Shown piece after piece: positions 20,274-40,090 of a stretch of 64,000 nt of DNA. Every line of letters begins with the position of its first letter. Within the stretch, counting starts at the first letter, position 1. The notes below the pieces were generated by a model, which saw nothing but the letters and a program-made list of their open reading frames with translations, searched no databases and was not told where the DNA came from. The stretch lies in assembly GCA_018350325.1 (NCBI GenBank), contig JAEVLN010000008.1:2232001-2296000 (forward strand). Direction: 5' to 3'. Position numbers and translations under genes: made by a program. The stretch is from Globodera rostochiensis. Lineage: Eukaryota; Nematoda; Chromadorea; Rhabditida; Heteroderidae.

Positions 20274-21608
20274 TCATCGCTTTTTGTAAAGGAATGGCTT
20301 CAGTCGGAGGTCCTTCGGTCGTTTATTTGTTATTTTTTCGACGACTTTCTCCAGGGTCAGCATCACGAAAAAGCCGTCACTGATCAGTTTCTGAAACAAA
20401 CACGCTTAACAACTCCGACCTTAACTGCTAAATTTGCTGAAAGCATAAACCTTCCGTTTCATTTGAAATCCCATTTTTTGAACCGCTGACATAAATGTTG
20501 AGAAGCTTCGGAATCGACTCGTTATCTCCGCTATTTTGATCTTTCCACTAAAAAAGCGGCCATATTGTTAGGATCCAAAAGTCCATTTCCCCCCCCCCCC
20601 TCCTCTTACTCACTGCATTTTAAGCACTCGATGTGCTTCTCTAAAGAATTGTGCCAAATTCGTTCCCATCAGAGACAGACAATACACACAAACGTCCACC
20701 GACTCAGACTCCAACGGCAACTCGGCCATGTCAGCCACCGAAACTCGCTCATTTGATGCCACGAGATCAAAGGAATGGACTTGGAACCGTCCGCCCATTC
20801 GCTTGGCAATTTCCGCCTCACCGCACCCCAAATCCGCGACGACACTTTCGGGGGGAAGAAAGCCGAGCTCCAAGACGATCTTGTCGAGTGGGTTCACCGG
20901 CCATTTGGATAGCTGAACAAAAAACGTCGTATTTTTAAACAGCAACTTAAAAGAAACGGGTCAGATTTACGCGAGAAAGTTTCCGTTTCTGTGCACACCA
21001 ACTCGACCTGATGTTTGTACCCGCGATGATAAAGTCTGAAGGAATCGGGGTCCTTCTGGAAAAGCTCTGCGGAAGTTGCCGATGTTTGGCTGCAAAGCTG
21101 TTCGTTCAGAAAACGGAAGCGGGAAGCGTCCATTGAAGTCAGCGGCGAATTGTCGCCCCAGTCGACGGGAAAAGCATCGCTCTGCCCAACCTCCTCCTCT
21201 TTGCCCCCGTTGAGTTGCCTCCTCTTCTTGGCCCGCTTCTTTTTCCCAAGCTTGTTGTTCCTTTTCCTCTTTTTGGTCGAACAACCACTTCCAATTACAC
21301 TTCCAGTGTCTGCAATTCATTAATTAGTTAATTAATTGATAGAAAACACTTTTGAATATTCTTTCCATTTTCCTTTTTTGCCTCCTCTCTGACATCTCGC
21401 CCATTTGTTAGGCCATTGTCCATAAAAAGAACGCACTTTCCGTTTCCTCCTCCGCTGCTTTACGCTTTCGCTTTGCCCTATGCCTGACCGCCTGCCTCCA
21501 GGGCCTCTTTCCCACACTTTCCGATTTTTCCTTTCCTTCTGGCACTTTTTCCTTTACTTTCCGAATAGTCGACTTCTTCGAAATGCTTTCACTTTCACTA
21601 AAGCTCAT
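20274..21608 (-). CDS. RRP8: RRP8-type rRNA-processing methyltransferase, copy 3 (likely ancestral)
   Basis: Third complete RRP8 gene, equivalent to copy 1 shifted by 17,375-17,377 bp, with the same six exons and motifs. The intronic C tract is shortest here (C12). One coding change (NGGKEE for NGDKEE in the basic linker) distinguishes it. It lies 179 bp downstream of the stop codon of complete NOG1 on the same strand. The gap contains an AATAAA-type poly(A) signal (about 21650) and a GAATAG acceptor-like sequence directly before the ATG. That arrangement fits a nematode operon in which RRP8 is the downstream, trans-spliced gene. Both proteins act in nucleolar large-subunit biogenesis, which supports co-expression. 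Confidence 0.92.
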
Positions 21609-21787
21609 CTATTCTTCTTTTATAAAGAACATTTATAAGATATTGGCATTTTATTGTTAGAATATAAGCGTAGGAATAAGGAGGATCCTCAATTAAAAAA
21701 AAATCATAAGCTTTGTGACAACTTTTGCCAGTTTATAACAAAGAATGGTGCAACACAAAAATAACAACGACGGGGGGGGGGGGGGGC

Positions 21788-24354
21788 TTAACGTCTGTCC
21801 GTCTTCCCACTGGAACGCTTTCCGCTGAACAAATGCTTGGGCTTAAGGTCAAACACATGCCGATCAGCTTCGCCCTTACGCGCTTCACGAGCCAATTTGC
21901 GCTGTCCAAATCGTCCAATCTTCTTCGCTTTGACTCGAATCTGACCAAGGGGATGGGGCATCAGTTAGAGATTTAGTATGATTTTAATCTCATCATCCAA
22001 ATTCATTAGCCACAACATCGTTAAGTTGGAGGTTAAGCGCAACCAACCCATCGTCCTCACCTTTTGGTCCGGAAGGCCCTGCACATCTCGCGGCGTTTTC
22101 GGCGGTGCCATTACGGACGGCGACCGACCGACACGGATTTTCTTTCCCCTCGCCTCCCGTCGTTGTTCCTCACTCAGATGGCGCATTTTCTTGCTGGAGA
22201 CGTCCACGCCCAAGTCGCCCAACTCCTGTTCCAATCTGCCCATACTTCGCTCCCGTTTTCGGCCAATTTTCCTTGGCATCTTCGGCTGATTGTTGCTTTT
22301 CTTTGTGCGATATTCCATTCGCATAAATTCCTCTTTTTGTGTTATTTTCTCCGCGTCGCGCAACAAATTCCTCGTCTCTTCGTCGTCCTCGTCCATGTCA
22401 TCGTCGTAAAAGCCAGCTTCTTCGCGTTTTTTCTCTTCGTCCCTCAGTTTCAGCAATTTCTGAAGTTTTAAAAAAATAAAGCGGAAATTCTTTGAAATTA
22501 CCTCGACAAGTCGCTGGTCAATGAAGTCGGCTTAAATTGATCGATATTCAAATTTGGCATAAATATGGCGATGGTAGGAATAGTATATAATTCAGTACTT
22601 TTAGAGTAGTGACCCCTCTCTTAAAAGTCAAATCAAAATTACCGATGTTGTGTCCTTCCCAAATCTCCGGAATCGTGTCGTACTTTTCTTCTTCGTTCTT
22701 CAACAGGTAGTGCTTTTTCAAATCCAGGTTGTACTCTCTCCCCTGCTCCAACTCCAATTCTCTCTCCAACTTTCGTCTCGGCCTTTCCCCACCGTCCACT
22801 TCCATTTCCAACCGTTTCCTCAACACTGCCTCGGGAATATGCGCTGCTCGAACTTGGTCATCCCGCGGGGTTGGGTAAGCGACAAACAGCCGGCTGATCA
22901 CTGACCCGCCCTCGCTAACGCCCTTAACTTGCAGCTTCTTCTCAACACGTTGGGATAACAGCGCATCACACGCCTAAACAAACTAAATCAGAAAACGGTC
23001 AGAAAAGCGACCAATAATGAAATAACTGATCAGAAACTCGACCAGAATCTGTTAATCTCCAACTTCCTACCTTATTTTTAAGCTCGGTGATGCCCAGCTG
23101 AGTCATCGCACTCAGCTCGACCACGGGAACACCGGCAGTTTCCAATTTCTCCCGCAAAAGTGCTTCCTTCTCAATTGGCAAATCTTTGCGTGCAATCAGA
23201 TCGATTTTGTTGAGCCCAACGAAGACGGGTTTGTTGCTGAACAACGGCTGGATGCTTTCGAAGAGATGGATTTGCTCTTCCAAAGTCCTGCCACATTGTT
23301 CACTGATGTCCATCATGTACAAAATGGCGGCCTTCAAATGCGCCAACGCTGTAATTGCCTGCATTTCAATAGTGTTTCTATGCTCCAATGGATGGTCCAA
23401 AATGCCGGGCGTGTCGATCACCTAAAAACGATGGCATTCAGTGCATGGGACAAACAGACAAAAAGGGCTTACTTGCCAGCGAAGATAACGATAGTCCAAA
23501 TGGCCAACGTAAAGCGACTTCGTTGTAAAGGCATAAGGTTGAACTTCAACGTCCGCACGGGTGACCTTGTTGATGAACGAAGACTTGCCCACATTCGGAA
23601 AACCACAAAGTATCAGAGTTCTGAAATTATTTTAAGATTAATTGACATAGCATTTATTTGTGTTTGTTGTAATAAAACGATATTATTCGGCACTGTTGTT
23701 CCTTTTTTTTAAGTTAATTAGAAAAACCGACAATATCGAGAAATGCCGGTAGGTACGGTTAACAAAATTCGGGGAAGCTACTGTAACCTCGTATTCGGGT
23801 CAATGCTCGGCAGACGGCTCAGATGTTGACGGACTTGTTCCAAATATTCAAAACTGGATTTCTGACGACGCAACAGTTTTACCATGCGCCCCAATGCGGC
23901 CCGTTTAAGCATTTTGCAGCGGTACAAAGAATCGGCATATTTCATAAGTCGCACGTACTCCCGCGCTATCCCATCGATAAGATGACGTGCCGTGTTCATC
24001 TGACCCATCGCGATTTTGTAGTGATCGCGGTCGTAGAGGATATTCATTAAATCCGAATAAAATGGATGAACATCCTCCAGTTTCGGAAATTCCGTAATTA
24101 TCGATGTGAGTTTGTCGTGGAGAGTCTGCTGCAGGAACTTTACTTTCCTTGCATAAAATGCCCGAATTCGGCTGATCTGCCAACTCTTGCGAACAACAGT
24201 AGGCGTTTTACGTTGGGTTTTTGAAAGCACCACATCTTTAAGTTCCTAAAAACATTAAAAAATTAATTGCATTCAAATGCACAATTTTCATGTGTCATAC
24301 CGATGCCGTGGGAACAACTGTGATTTTCTTGAAATTGTAGAGAGATGAAGCCAT
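21788..24354 (-). CDS. NOG1: NOG1 / GTPBP4 nucleolar GTPase
   Basis: NOG1 is an essential nucleolar GTPase of pre-60S ribosome assembly. Eight exons splice cleanly: 24354-24301, 24245-23788, 23620-23473, 23421-23071, 22973-22643, 22530-22502, 22459-22061 and 21940-21788, giving 640 residues (human form 634). The start [17 protein letters not shown] is the family N-terminus, followed by [11 protein letters not shown]. GTPase motifs are present: G1 GFPNVGKSS, the [10 protein letters not shown] switch region, G3 DTPG in VIDTPGILD, and G4 NKID in LNKIDLI. The C-terminal third is acidic/basic and coiled and ends [18 protein letters not shown], as in other eukaryotes. It is divergent from the cadherin gene, with a ~710-bp shared upstream region, and RRP8 follows 179 bp downstream. 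Its last exon is duplicated twice elsewhere in the window. Confidence 0.96.
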
Positions 24355-25066
24355 CGTTAAGCCCAAATTAGTTCCGCCTAAATAAACAATATGGCTTAAT
24401 TACATTCAAAAACGGACCGGGGCTTTCACAAAACAAACAGTGAAACTTTTCCGGCCGATTTTACAAAAAAACAATACGCCAAAACAAATTTAACTAATTT
24501 GATACAAAACATTTGATGGGTTTCTCTGCTGCTGATGTGGACACAAAAGACCGATAGAATGTCTTTATTTTATTCAAATACTTTGTTGCCTTACGGGCTA
24601 AGTTTGTTTCTCCATTTTTGAATATTTGATAAATTTCATTTTGATTTTCCAAAAAAGAAGTAAGTGATTTGATTGATCCATCATGAAGACGATCTTTTCT
24701 AAAATGAAAAAAGTCCACGAATGCACTTTGCTCTCTCTTCTGACAGCTTTTCCATCGCCTATCCGTCCCATTGCTTAGCTTGTCCACTTACCGGCGATCC
24801 GAACAAAAATACTCAAGATGAGTTGAAAGATATGTATATGTGTGCTGAAGACGGTGGGGGGCGGCAAAAGAATGAAGAAGATAATGTCGGGGGATTGAAG
24901 CGAACATGAGAGCAGTCGACTTTGGTTGAGAATTGTACGGCCCTTGCCCATATATTTCCATTCTTCACAACAAAACTCGGACTATTTCCTCTTTATCCGA
25001 TTCAGCAGCAATTCCATCTTTTCCAATTGTCGAAAAAGGAAAAGTCTGCCGAGCCTTTTCATTCAA
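24355..25066. other. Divergent intergenic region between NOG1 and the cadherin gene
   Basis: About 710 bp separate the two divergent start codons, so promoters for both probably lie here. A 97-codon minus-strand frame (24787-24494, ending EKPIKCFVSN) and a good donor-like site (CCGGTAAGTG, complement of about 24787-24796) might mark a small extra gene. I recognise no domain and do not call it. No TATA-type motif stood out. Confidence 0.4.
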
Positions 25067-28000
25067 ATGAAGCAACACTTTGCCTCCACCCGCTGCCCTC
25101 TGCAACTTTTCTTCTTTTCGGTGCTTACCGGTGTGTCAGTCTTTGCCTCGGCCCAAATTGGGCGAAGGAATGCGTCGGACGAATCCCTCAACATTTCTCT
25201 GTATTCAAATTCTGTCCAACCCCAACCATTTTGCGTGTTGGAAAAAGATCGAAGTGCCGTTTATATGTCCATTCCGGAAAATACATCAAAAGGTGGGGGG
25301 TTTTCTCTCTCATCAAATCAAACCAACGTTTGTCGCTGCAGGGGCCATTCTCGGCACATTGCCTATCTTTGGACTTACTTCCGGGCCCAAACCGAACATA
25401 AGGTTAAGAATTGTCAAAGGCCGTGAATACGTGCGCCTGAACGCGTTGAGCAAGCAATTCGTTTTGAGGAAGGAAATTGACAGAGAACAGAAAGTAGGGA
25501 GGGTGAAGGGAGGGGGGGGGGTGAAACAATAATCAGATTTGTTCGTCAAGGCTCCAGCACTTATTTGTTAGTTGGTGGCAGAATTACTTACCCAACCGAC
25601 TAATTAGGCCGTTTAGAAGTTTGGATAAAACGATGGTAGACTGTTTACAGGAGATGGGCCGGTTCGAGGCGATCGTCGAATGTGTGCCATTAGCACCGGT
25701 GCCATCGAAGTCGGGCCTATTTCCGGTAGCATTCACGATACCCATCATTTTACTACTAAATTCAGCTGAATATCAGCGTTTTCGTCACGGTGATTGATGT
25801 GAACGACAACGCACCCCAATTTGCGCAAGGATCCCAATTCAATGTGCAAATCCCTGAGGAGTTGCCCAAAGGAACGCCGATAAAATTGGATTTCCGGGCT
25901 ACCGATTCGGATCAGGCGGGGCCAAACAGTCACATTCGTTACCGAATTGTGCGTTCAGCAGAGAATAAAAGTTTCGACGAGGTAAAAGACGGAGTACAGA
26001 CTTTTGTAAGACACAAAATATTCTCAAATTAAGGTGTTCGCCCAAAGTTCCGGTAAAACTCCATTCGAATCTTATAACAATGGTTTTGACGATGATTACC
26101 TCACATTGCTGACCATACCGGATCCTTTCCGACCGACGATTGTCATTGCCGGGAGAATTGATTTCGAAAAGACTAAACATTTTTCGGTTTTTATTGAAGC
26201 GGAAGACCAAGGAATGCCCAAATTGCGATCATTTGCCCGATTGGATGTGAAAGTTATCGATGTGGACGATCTGAACCCAATATTCAGCTCTCAAATGTAC
26301 AGAAGCAACGGACTTCGAGTGGAGGCGGAGGGGGGGAGGCTTAAAGAGAGGGCCTTCGCTTTTATGTTTAGGGCTCAAAACTGGTCATCGACCCGTCGCC
26401 TATCCGCGCATGGGACGCCGACCGACTCTTTGATGAGCCGATATTTTACACACTTTCCGGGGGTAAACATAAACAGTCCCATGGAGATGATATAAACCGA
26501 CTTTTTTTGAGATAATTCGCTGAATTACTCAATCGATGAACTTACTGGGGAGGTCAAACTTCTCGCCGAAAAACTCGTGCCCGCTAACCTAATCGTGCAG
26601 GTCGAAGGATAATTTTAGTCGGACGTTTCTCCGGTTGGGGTGGGCTATCTAATCAAATCAATTATTGAGCTTCGAATTGTTTTAATCGATGAAAGAAACA
26701 ATTTGTGATAAAAGGCGCGGCAAGCAAATCGACCGGAACGAAACGCGACGGCATTTTTGCTAGTCGAATCATTGACAGAGGCTAATGGAGGCAAAGAAAG
26801 CAGTGAATTCATCTTTCTGAGGGTAATTCGACCCATTCTCACAAAATCATTTAAATGCTTTTTCTTCCAACTTTCAGTTTCCCTCAAATACGGCCATTGG
26901 GACCAAATTGATGCATTTGGTGGAAGGGAAAGGGACGTCCGAAACTTTGGAACTTTTGGAACCGAAGGAGCAACGGCTTTCATCCCTTCCCTTTTATGTC
27001 GACGAGAAGACCAAATGGCTGAGGTTAAGCAAAAGACTCCCAAGCGGACAATACGAAGGTGAAGAACCCCTCAGGGCAAACCCTCCGAATGTCCAAACCC
27101 CCCCCCCCCCCCACTCCGTTTCAGCGAATGTTTCAATCAAATTGACGAGTCCCAAACGTCCTCCAGCCATTCGTTCACTGCACATCCGACTGACAGTTGC
27201 GGATCCAATGATAAATGGCGTTGGGTCGCTCGGATTCAAAAAATCAATTTATGAGTTCGAAATGTCGGAAAGAGGAAGAAATGGGGGAGAATCAGTCGAA
27301 ATTGGACGGGTCAGAGCTGAAAGGTTGAAAGGAACAGATTGCAGAAACGGAACGTCGCCCACAGAAGGGGAAGGGCCCGTCATGTACGCGTTGATGAACG
27401 GAAACAAGTTATTTTGGGTTGGCTGAGTATTTCAGTTGTCCTCAAACCATTTGGTCCTTTCATTTGCCAATGTTTACTCAACAGATTCTTCGACATTGAC
27501 CCGACTGAAGGCATTTTGCGACTTCGTTCCCCACCAGTAACGGACGAACTTCCGCCGGAAGTAAGCGAATTGGTTGTGCTGGCGGAGAATGCCGAAGGAA
27601 GTCGTGCCTTCGCGCGATGCTTCGTCCGAAGGGCTGGCGGACTCTTTCTGATGGCCCCCAACGCCGCGCTTCCACTCGGCCTCCTCTGCTTTTTGTTGCT
27701 GCTCTCCAACTGCACCACGCTCAGCCTTTGGCTGAGTAAAAGACGATTCGCCACACTGTGAGAACAACGCGTGGGGGTGGAGAGCTCTCCTTGAGCACTC
27801 AGTCACGAGGAATAATTGCCAATTGGCTCGGCTTGATCAAAAAACGCGAACTTCCACTCCCACAGATATGATCAGTTGGCATACCGATACGACTCGATGG
27901 GCGTAAACGAAGCAAAGTTCCATCCCAACCACAATAGTAACTCTTCCAATAGTGCCGAAACGAAGAGTCGAAGTGGGGGATGGATGCTGAACAGATCACT

Positions 28001-28130
28001 GGAGGGCGATGCGACAGTGGCAATCACCAATTGGGAGAGCAAAACTTCAAGGATGAATACTGCGGGAAGTGCATTCGAATGCGGGAGAGAAGGCGACAAA
28101 TGGATGAAAGGAATTGGAGGAAGACAATGA
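25067..28130 (+). CDS. Single-pass cadherin-repeat protein
   Basis: Twelve exons splice in frame to about 747 residues: 25067-25292, 25342-25493, 25651-25725, 25766-25981, 26034-26318, 26372-26462, 26512-26600, 26715-26822, 26878-27058, 27125-27407, 27485-27757 and 27866-28130. An N-terminal signal peptide (MKQHFASTRCPLQLFFFSV...) is followed by cadherin repeats. The calcium-binding motifs IDRE, DVNDNAPQF, DSDQAG and a divergent DVDDLNPIF are visible, then two more degenerate repeats (GPVMYALMNGN, FFDIDPTEGILRL). A hydrophobic segment near residue 640 (LGLLCFLLLLSNCTTLSLWL) should span the membrane, leaving a ~90-residue cytoplasmic tail with no catenin-type motif that I recognise. The protein is short for a cadherin and has probably four repeats. 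It is probably a nematode-type adhesion or signalling cadherin; the exact orthologue is not assigned. The exon at 26512 uses an unusual TTTTTTTGAG acceptor. Confidence 0.85.
27098..27112 (+). repeat. C-rich homopolymer tract in a cadherin intron
   Basis: A run of about 13 C residues lies a few bases before the acceptor of the exon at 27125. It replaces a normal polypyrimidine tract and may affect splicing or sequencing accuracy. Confidence 0.75.
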
Positions 28131-28637
28131 AAAGTGATGGACAGAACAAATCACTTTCTATAATACATTGGAGATGCAATCGGATTGCAGACGACGATCA
28201 TTGAAATGTTAAATATCCAATCAATTAATATCATCAATACAAATAACTGATGAGTACAGCAGGCGAACTTACACATAGGCAAACTCAAAAAATAATTTAT
28301 GTATGGTTTTGATTTCAGACATGTGAGCAAAAACAAGAGACAAAAAACTATGAATAGAGAGGGAGGAGGAGAGTGAGAGAGAGAGAGAGCGTGTGTGGGA
28401 AGAGATGATGCGTTAACTTTTTAGTGAGGCGGCAGAGAAAAGCAGGCCAGAGAAAAGAGTTTGTGATCACTACACGGGCAGGAAGAAAGAGAAGCATGCA
28501 TCACCATTCTATCATCATCATTTTATGTTAATTAATTCACTGCCCTTTAATACGCAATAAAATTCAATCTTAAGCGATTGATCATTGTTTCTTTCGAAGA
28601 GAGGGAGGAACGACACCAATTCAGAAGATCGAATCGG
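28131..28637. other. Convergent gap between cadherin and USP7 genes
   Basis: No gene recognised. It contains a GA-rich simple repeat (about 28357-28395, GAGAGAGAGAGAG) and AATAAA-type signals (near 28556 and in other AT-rich parts), as expected for two 3' ends facing each other. Confidence 0.5.
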
Positions 28638-34257
<5,620 letters not shown>

Positions 34258-35008
34258 TTTTATAGCCAGATTGACAAAAAAAATCAATTACTTCCGGTGA
34301 AAAAAAGAAATAAATTATTTAGACTATCTGAAAACGAAGTAGGTAAACAAAACGGATGTCTTTTAAACTTCACTAAAGAAGACGTCTCAAATTCTAAAGT
34401 GCCAATTGTAGAACTGGGATTTTTCAACTTTATTTGTTTCTAGGCAAAGTCATGCCTAAAAACCGTTCTGTTTTGTTTCTGCTATTTACATTTGGATTTT
34501 TTGTTTTTCGAAAATTGATTAAATCGCATTCCGCAATTCGGATTTTTTTAAAGGCGTGCGGACCCAGGTTCATTAAAATGAGTGTCGTAAATGCACCGAA
34601 TACTTTTGGCATCCATTTTTGCGGGTTAAATTTGGAACGGATTAGGTATGCATACGACGCACTCATACGCCACCGACCTCTACCCTCTGCAATCAGCAGC
34701 AGCAGCAGCAGCAGCAGTTAGTTTGGATGCATTCTTTTTGATCCGATATTATTATGGTTGAAGGCAATTCGTCCCAATAAAAAAATTTAAACAATATAAC
34801 CTTTTAACAATATGCCAAAGACCATTTAAACCTAACTTATCCAACTGGATTTATTCGTTTGATTTTCAATTTATGCGGCCAGAGTAAATTCGATTGAACA
34901 TAAATCGATGTAAAATGAAAATGGTGTGGACGAGACAGCACAAAACAACATAAAAACCAAATTAAATAAACGATCATCGCATTAGATCGAGCTCATTCCA
35001 TCTTATCC
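34258..35008. other. Spacer between USP7 start and helicase end, with CAG repeat
   Basis: Both neighbours are on the minus strand. A trinucleotide repeat (CAG)n, about nine units, lies at 34692-34718. Open frames of 78 and 95 codons on opposite strands (about 34430-34720) overlap each other and show no known domain. No gene is called. The AT-rich part next to 34257 probably holds the USP7 promoter. Confidence 0.5.
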
Positions 35009-37358
<2,350 letters not shown>

Positions 37359-37982
37359 TATTCAGTAGAATGTTTTTCAAAATTGAGGATGTATCGGCTA
37401 AACTGATTATAGAATCGAAGTTGTTCTGGAAAAGATATTTGAATAGCTAACGAAATTCACTTTCAAAATGAATGGAAGGATCGATCATACAAACAGAGAC
37501 TAAGTTATTTCGAATTTGTACATAATTGTAGTATAAAAAAAGTGCATCAAAAGAATGAAGAAATGTGAGCGTTGCAGAGACTCAAAAAGGGAAGAAAAGA
37601 ATGAGTCGTCACGTGCATTGTCCGTCCGCTGAGTGTCAAGCGAGAGAAACGAAAAGAAGGGAATGCCAGCAGAGGGAATGCAAAATAACGTACTAAAGCT
37701 GAACATCAAAGGCGCTAATTTAAAAATATGGTGGACGATTGCCAACAAAGCAAAGATTTGGGTGCCGGAAACGAAAGGTCCAAAATGTAAATAAAAATAG
37801 GTAATAGGTAATTCAATTGATCTTCTAAGTGTTTGACAAATAAACAATTTAATATAACTGGCAGCAATGGGAATTAAGTTCATTTCGTGGATGGTTTAAT
37901 CCATGGCATTTCGCCGGCGCGCCCTTCTAAAAGTGCTTTGAGCATCCAATCAAATGAATGTTGGTCTCCCTCCCGCCGTCTC
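37359..37982. other. Spacer upstream of the helicase, no gene found
   Basis: This AT-rich 620-bp stretch separates the helicase start from the end of the next minus-strand gene. A 127-codon minus-strand frame (37883-37500) is hydrophobic and low complexity with no recognised domain. The region probably holds the helicase promoter and the neighbour's 3' UTR. Confidence 0.4.
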
Positions 37983-39837
37983 TTATAACTTTTTGAAGGC
38001 GTAAGGGTACATCTTCTTTTGCAACGCCCCCGCCCTTCGTCCCGTCGGATGTTCACCAACATCCCCGCAAAAGTGCATAATGAGTACAAAGGCAAAAACG
38101 ACAAGAAAAAGGAGGAAAATGAAGGCGATCAGATCAGGCGACCAACTGGACGAAGGCGGGCGAAGTAGTTGAATACCTGAATGAGGACCGGAGAGGAGAT
38201 TCAGCGTGACTCAAAGGTTTTGCCTTACCGATGGGTTCGACTCCCTCTATTAGTGAGTCACGCACCCATTCCAAATATGGAAACTGACGGAATTTGTCTT
38301 CAGCCAACACACCGTCCATTTGGACCAATTGTTCGGTCAAACTGTGCTCTGGCCATGGCCCCGGGTCCAGAAGAAACCGAAGGTACACGGAGGAAATGGC
38401 CAACCCAGCGACGGTTGACATGTGCGGCAAGCAGAAAGCTGGGAGGGGGGGAGGGATTGGGGTCAAAACTTTCGTGTCTATCCCAACCATCCTCCCGACT
38501 GCTCATCTCTTCCGCCCTTTCAACCTCGGCATTCTTTCTTCTTCCTGCAGACATTCCCCTAAACTGTTCGAATTCTACGGCTTCGTGAATGCCCAAATTA
38601 GTCATTGAGTCCGGCTTTCGAGCTGTCCAACAGCCCAATTTTGGGTGTTGCCACGAAAGGAGAGTGACGAGGAGATGCGGATTGGCAAATTGGATAAAGC
38701 CTTGGTGACCGCACAAGAACACTTTCAAGTGAAAGGAGAAGAAATTGCATTTGAATTGCCTAGAAGACAACAACACAACCTTGCTCCGTTAAAAGTGCCA
38801 GTGTGCCAACATTTATCCGTGCCAACTTTTTCCTATTTTTCGGGACTGTCCAGACATTCAATTCGTCGAATATATTTGCACATTTCTCTCCGGCCAAAAG
38901 TGCGGTCAAATTTGGACGATCATCGACGGAGAATGGGGATTGAAAGTTGGAAGAAATGTTGTTAATGTGCTGAGGACATTTTCGAAACTGCAATTTCGGT
39001 ATTCAAACTGAATGAACAAACGAGGCGCTTCACTTGGTCATCAATCAGCAGCATTAAGAACAGTTGGTGACTGAGAACAGTGCCAATTTTTCCTGTAGCT
39101 GTGAGAAATTCGGCACATTCCCGGCTGATCTCGCAGTTCCGGTGCATGGAGGACAGCAAACATCTGAAGATGAACTCGGCATACTCCTCCAACCCCTTCG
39201 GCATTCCCATCGCTTTACCCCATGCCCACTCCGATCGGCTTCTCTTTGATCCACAGCTCCTCCTTAGTCCGCTTTTGCTCCTCCTCTTCCCCTGCCTTTC
39301 TGCTACTCTGCTCCTTATCAGACCATCTCAGCCCTTCGTCCACTAATTTGTGTTCAGCGAGCTCTGCTCGAGTTCTGACGATGAACAGCGGTGCCAACTA
39401 TCCAACCAACATATGATTTCAGCCATTTTGGCCATCCGATCAGTTAGAACCTTCCCAAACAATTCCGGGTCTCTGGTCCGCGTCTGATCGATCTTCTCTT
39501 TCAACAGGAGATCGCTTTGAACGCTCAAATTTCGGATAGCGCTAAAGATAGCCGGGTGGAAGCCTCGTTCTTGTAAATTTCGGTCCATTGCCAGCAGGCT
39601 TTCTGATGAGTTATTAATAGATTTAAACAATGCTAGCAACTGACCTTTGATCAGCCTTAACCCCAAAGGCGTGTCCCAATCAACGACAGCTTTTCCCCTG
39701 CTAATGTCACCTTTCTCTAAGTGTTGAAACAGCCCATTTAAGGCATTCAGTAGAAGTGCCAAAAGGCGAGCGGAGCTCCAACTAAGCAATTGGGCCGATG
39801 GCAAAACGGCCATCGAACGATTAGAAAAGATGCACAT
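37983..39837 (-). CDS. Uncharacterised protein with C-terminal membrane segment
   Basis: A multi-exon gene that I do not recognise. It probably starts at 39837 (MCIFSNRSMAV) or at the next Met. Exon-like coding segments on the minus strand include HLEKGDISRGKAVVDWDTPL (39837-39650), LLKEKIDQTRTRDPELFG (about 39610-39430), LEEYAEFIFRCLLSSMH (39210-39050), FDELNVWTVPKNRKKLARIN (38960-38770) and VYLRFLLDPGPWPEHSLTEQ (38440-38230). The last exon (about 38168-37983) encodes a strong hydrophobic helix LIAFIFLLFLVVFAFVLIMHF and the short tail GDVGEHPTGRRAGALQKKMY, then a stop. The body looks helical and repeat-like, ending in a single membrane anchor. Divergent from ERGIC3, with 253 bp between starts. 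Exon limits are approximate. Confidence 0.55.
38055..38128 (-). other. Transmembrane-segment coding stretch of the unknown gene
   Basis: In the frame that ends at the 37983 stop, this stretch encodes about 21 consecutive hydrophobic residues (LIAFIFLLFLVVFAFVLIM type) followed by a basic cytosolic-type tail. The two other minus-strand frames contain stops across this exon, which supports this reading frame. Confidence 0.6.
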
Positions 39838-40090
39838 AGAAATAATTGGTATTGGCTTTGGAATTGAGAGAGTTTAAGCCAAAGGCATTTTGCCAAATGC
39901 GCGACTATCCGTCCCTCCGCATCATTTCCCCCCCCCCCCACCTTTGGCACATTTCCAAGCCCACCCCCCCCCATGCTGAATTGCCATTCTCCACGTCCAG
40001 CCAGCCACCATTTTGCTTTATTCCTTCCCCTCCAGTGCCTTTCTTCTCGAACTTCTCGGGGAAAAGCATTGCTTCATTCGCAGCCGTAAA
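39838..40090. promoter_or_regulatory. Short divergent promoter region with two C-tracts
   Basis: 253 bp lie between divergent start codons (unknown gene on minus, ERGIC3 on plus). It contains two C-runs (about C10 near 39928-39938 and C8 near 39964-39971). Both promoters must be here or in the first introns. No specific factor site was identified. Confidence 0.45.

Noticed and set aside
24494..24787. 97-residue gene upstream of NOG1
   Set aside because: No domain, uncertain start, and an adjacent donor-like site with no consistent spliced frame.
34430..34721. Opposed 78- and 95-codon frames next to the CAG repeat
   Set aside because: They overlap on opposite strands, with no recognisable domain or splice support.
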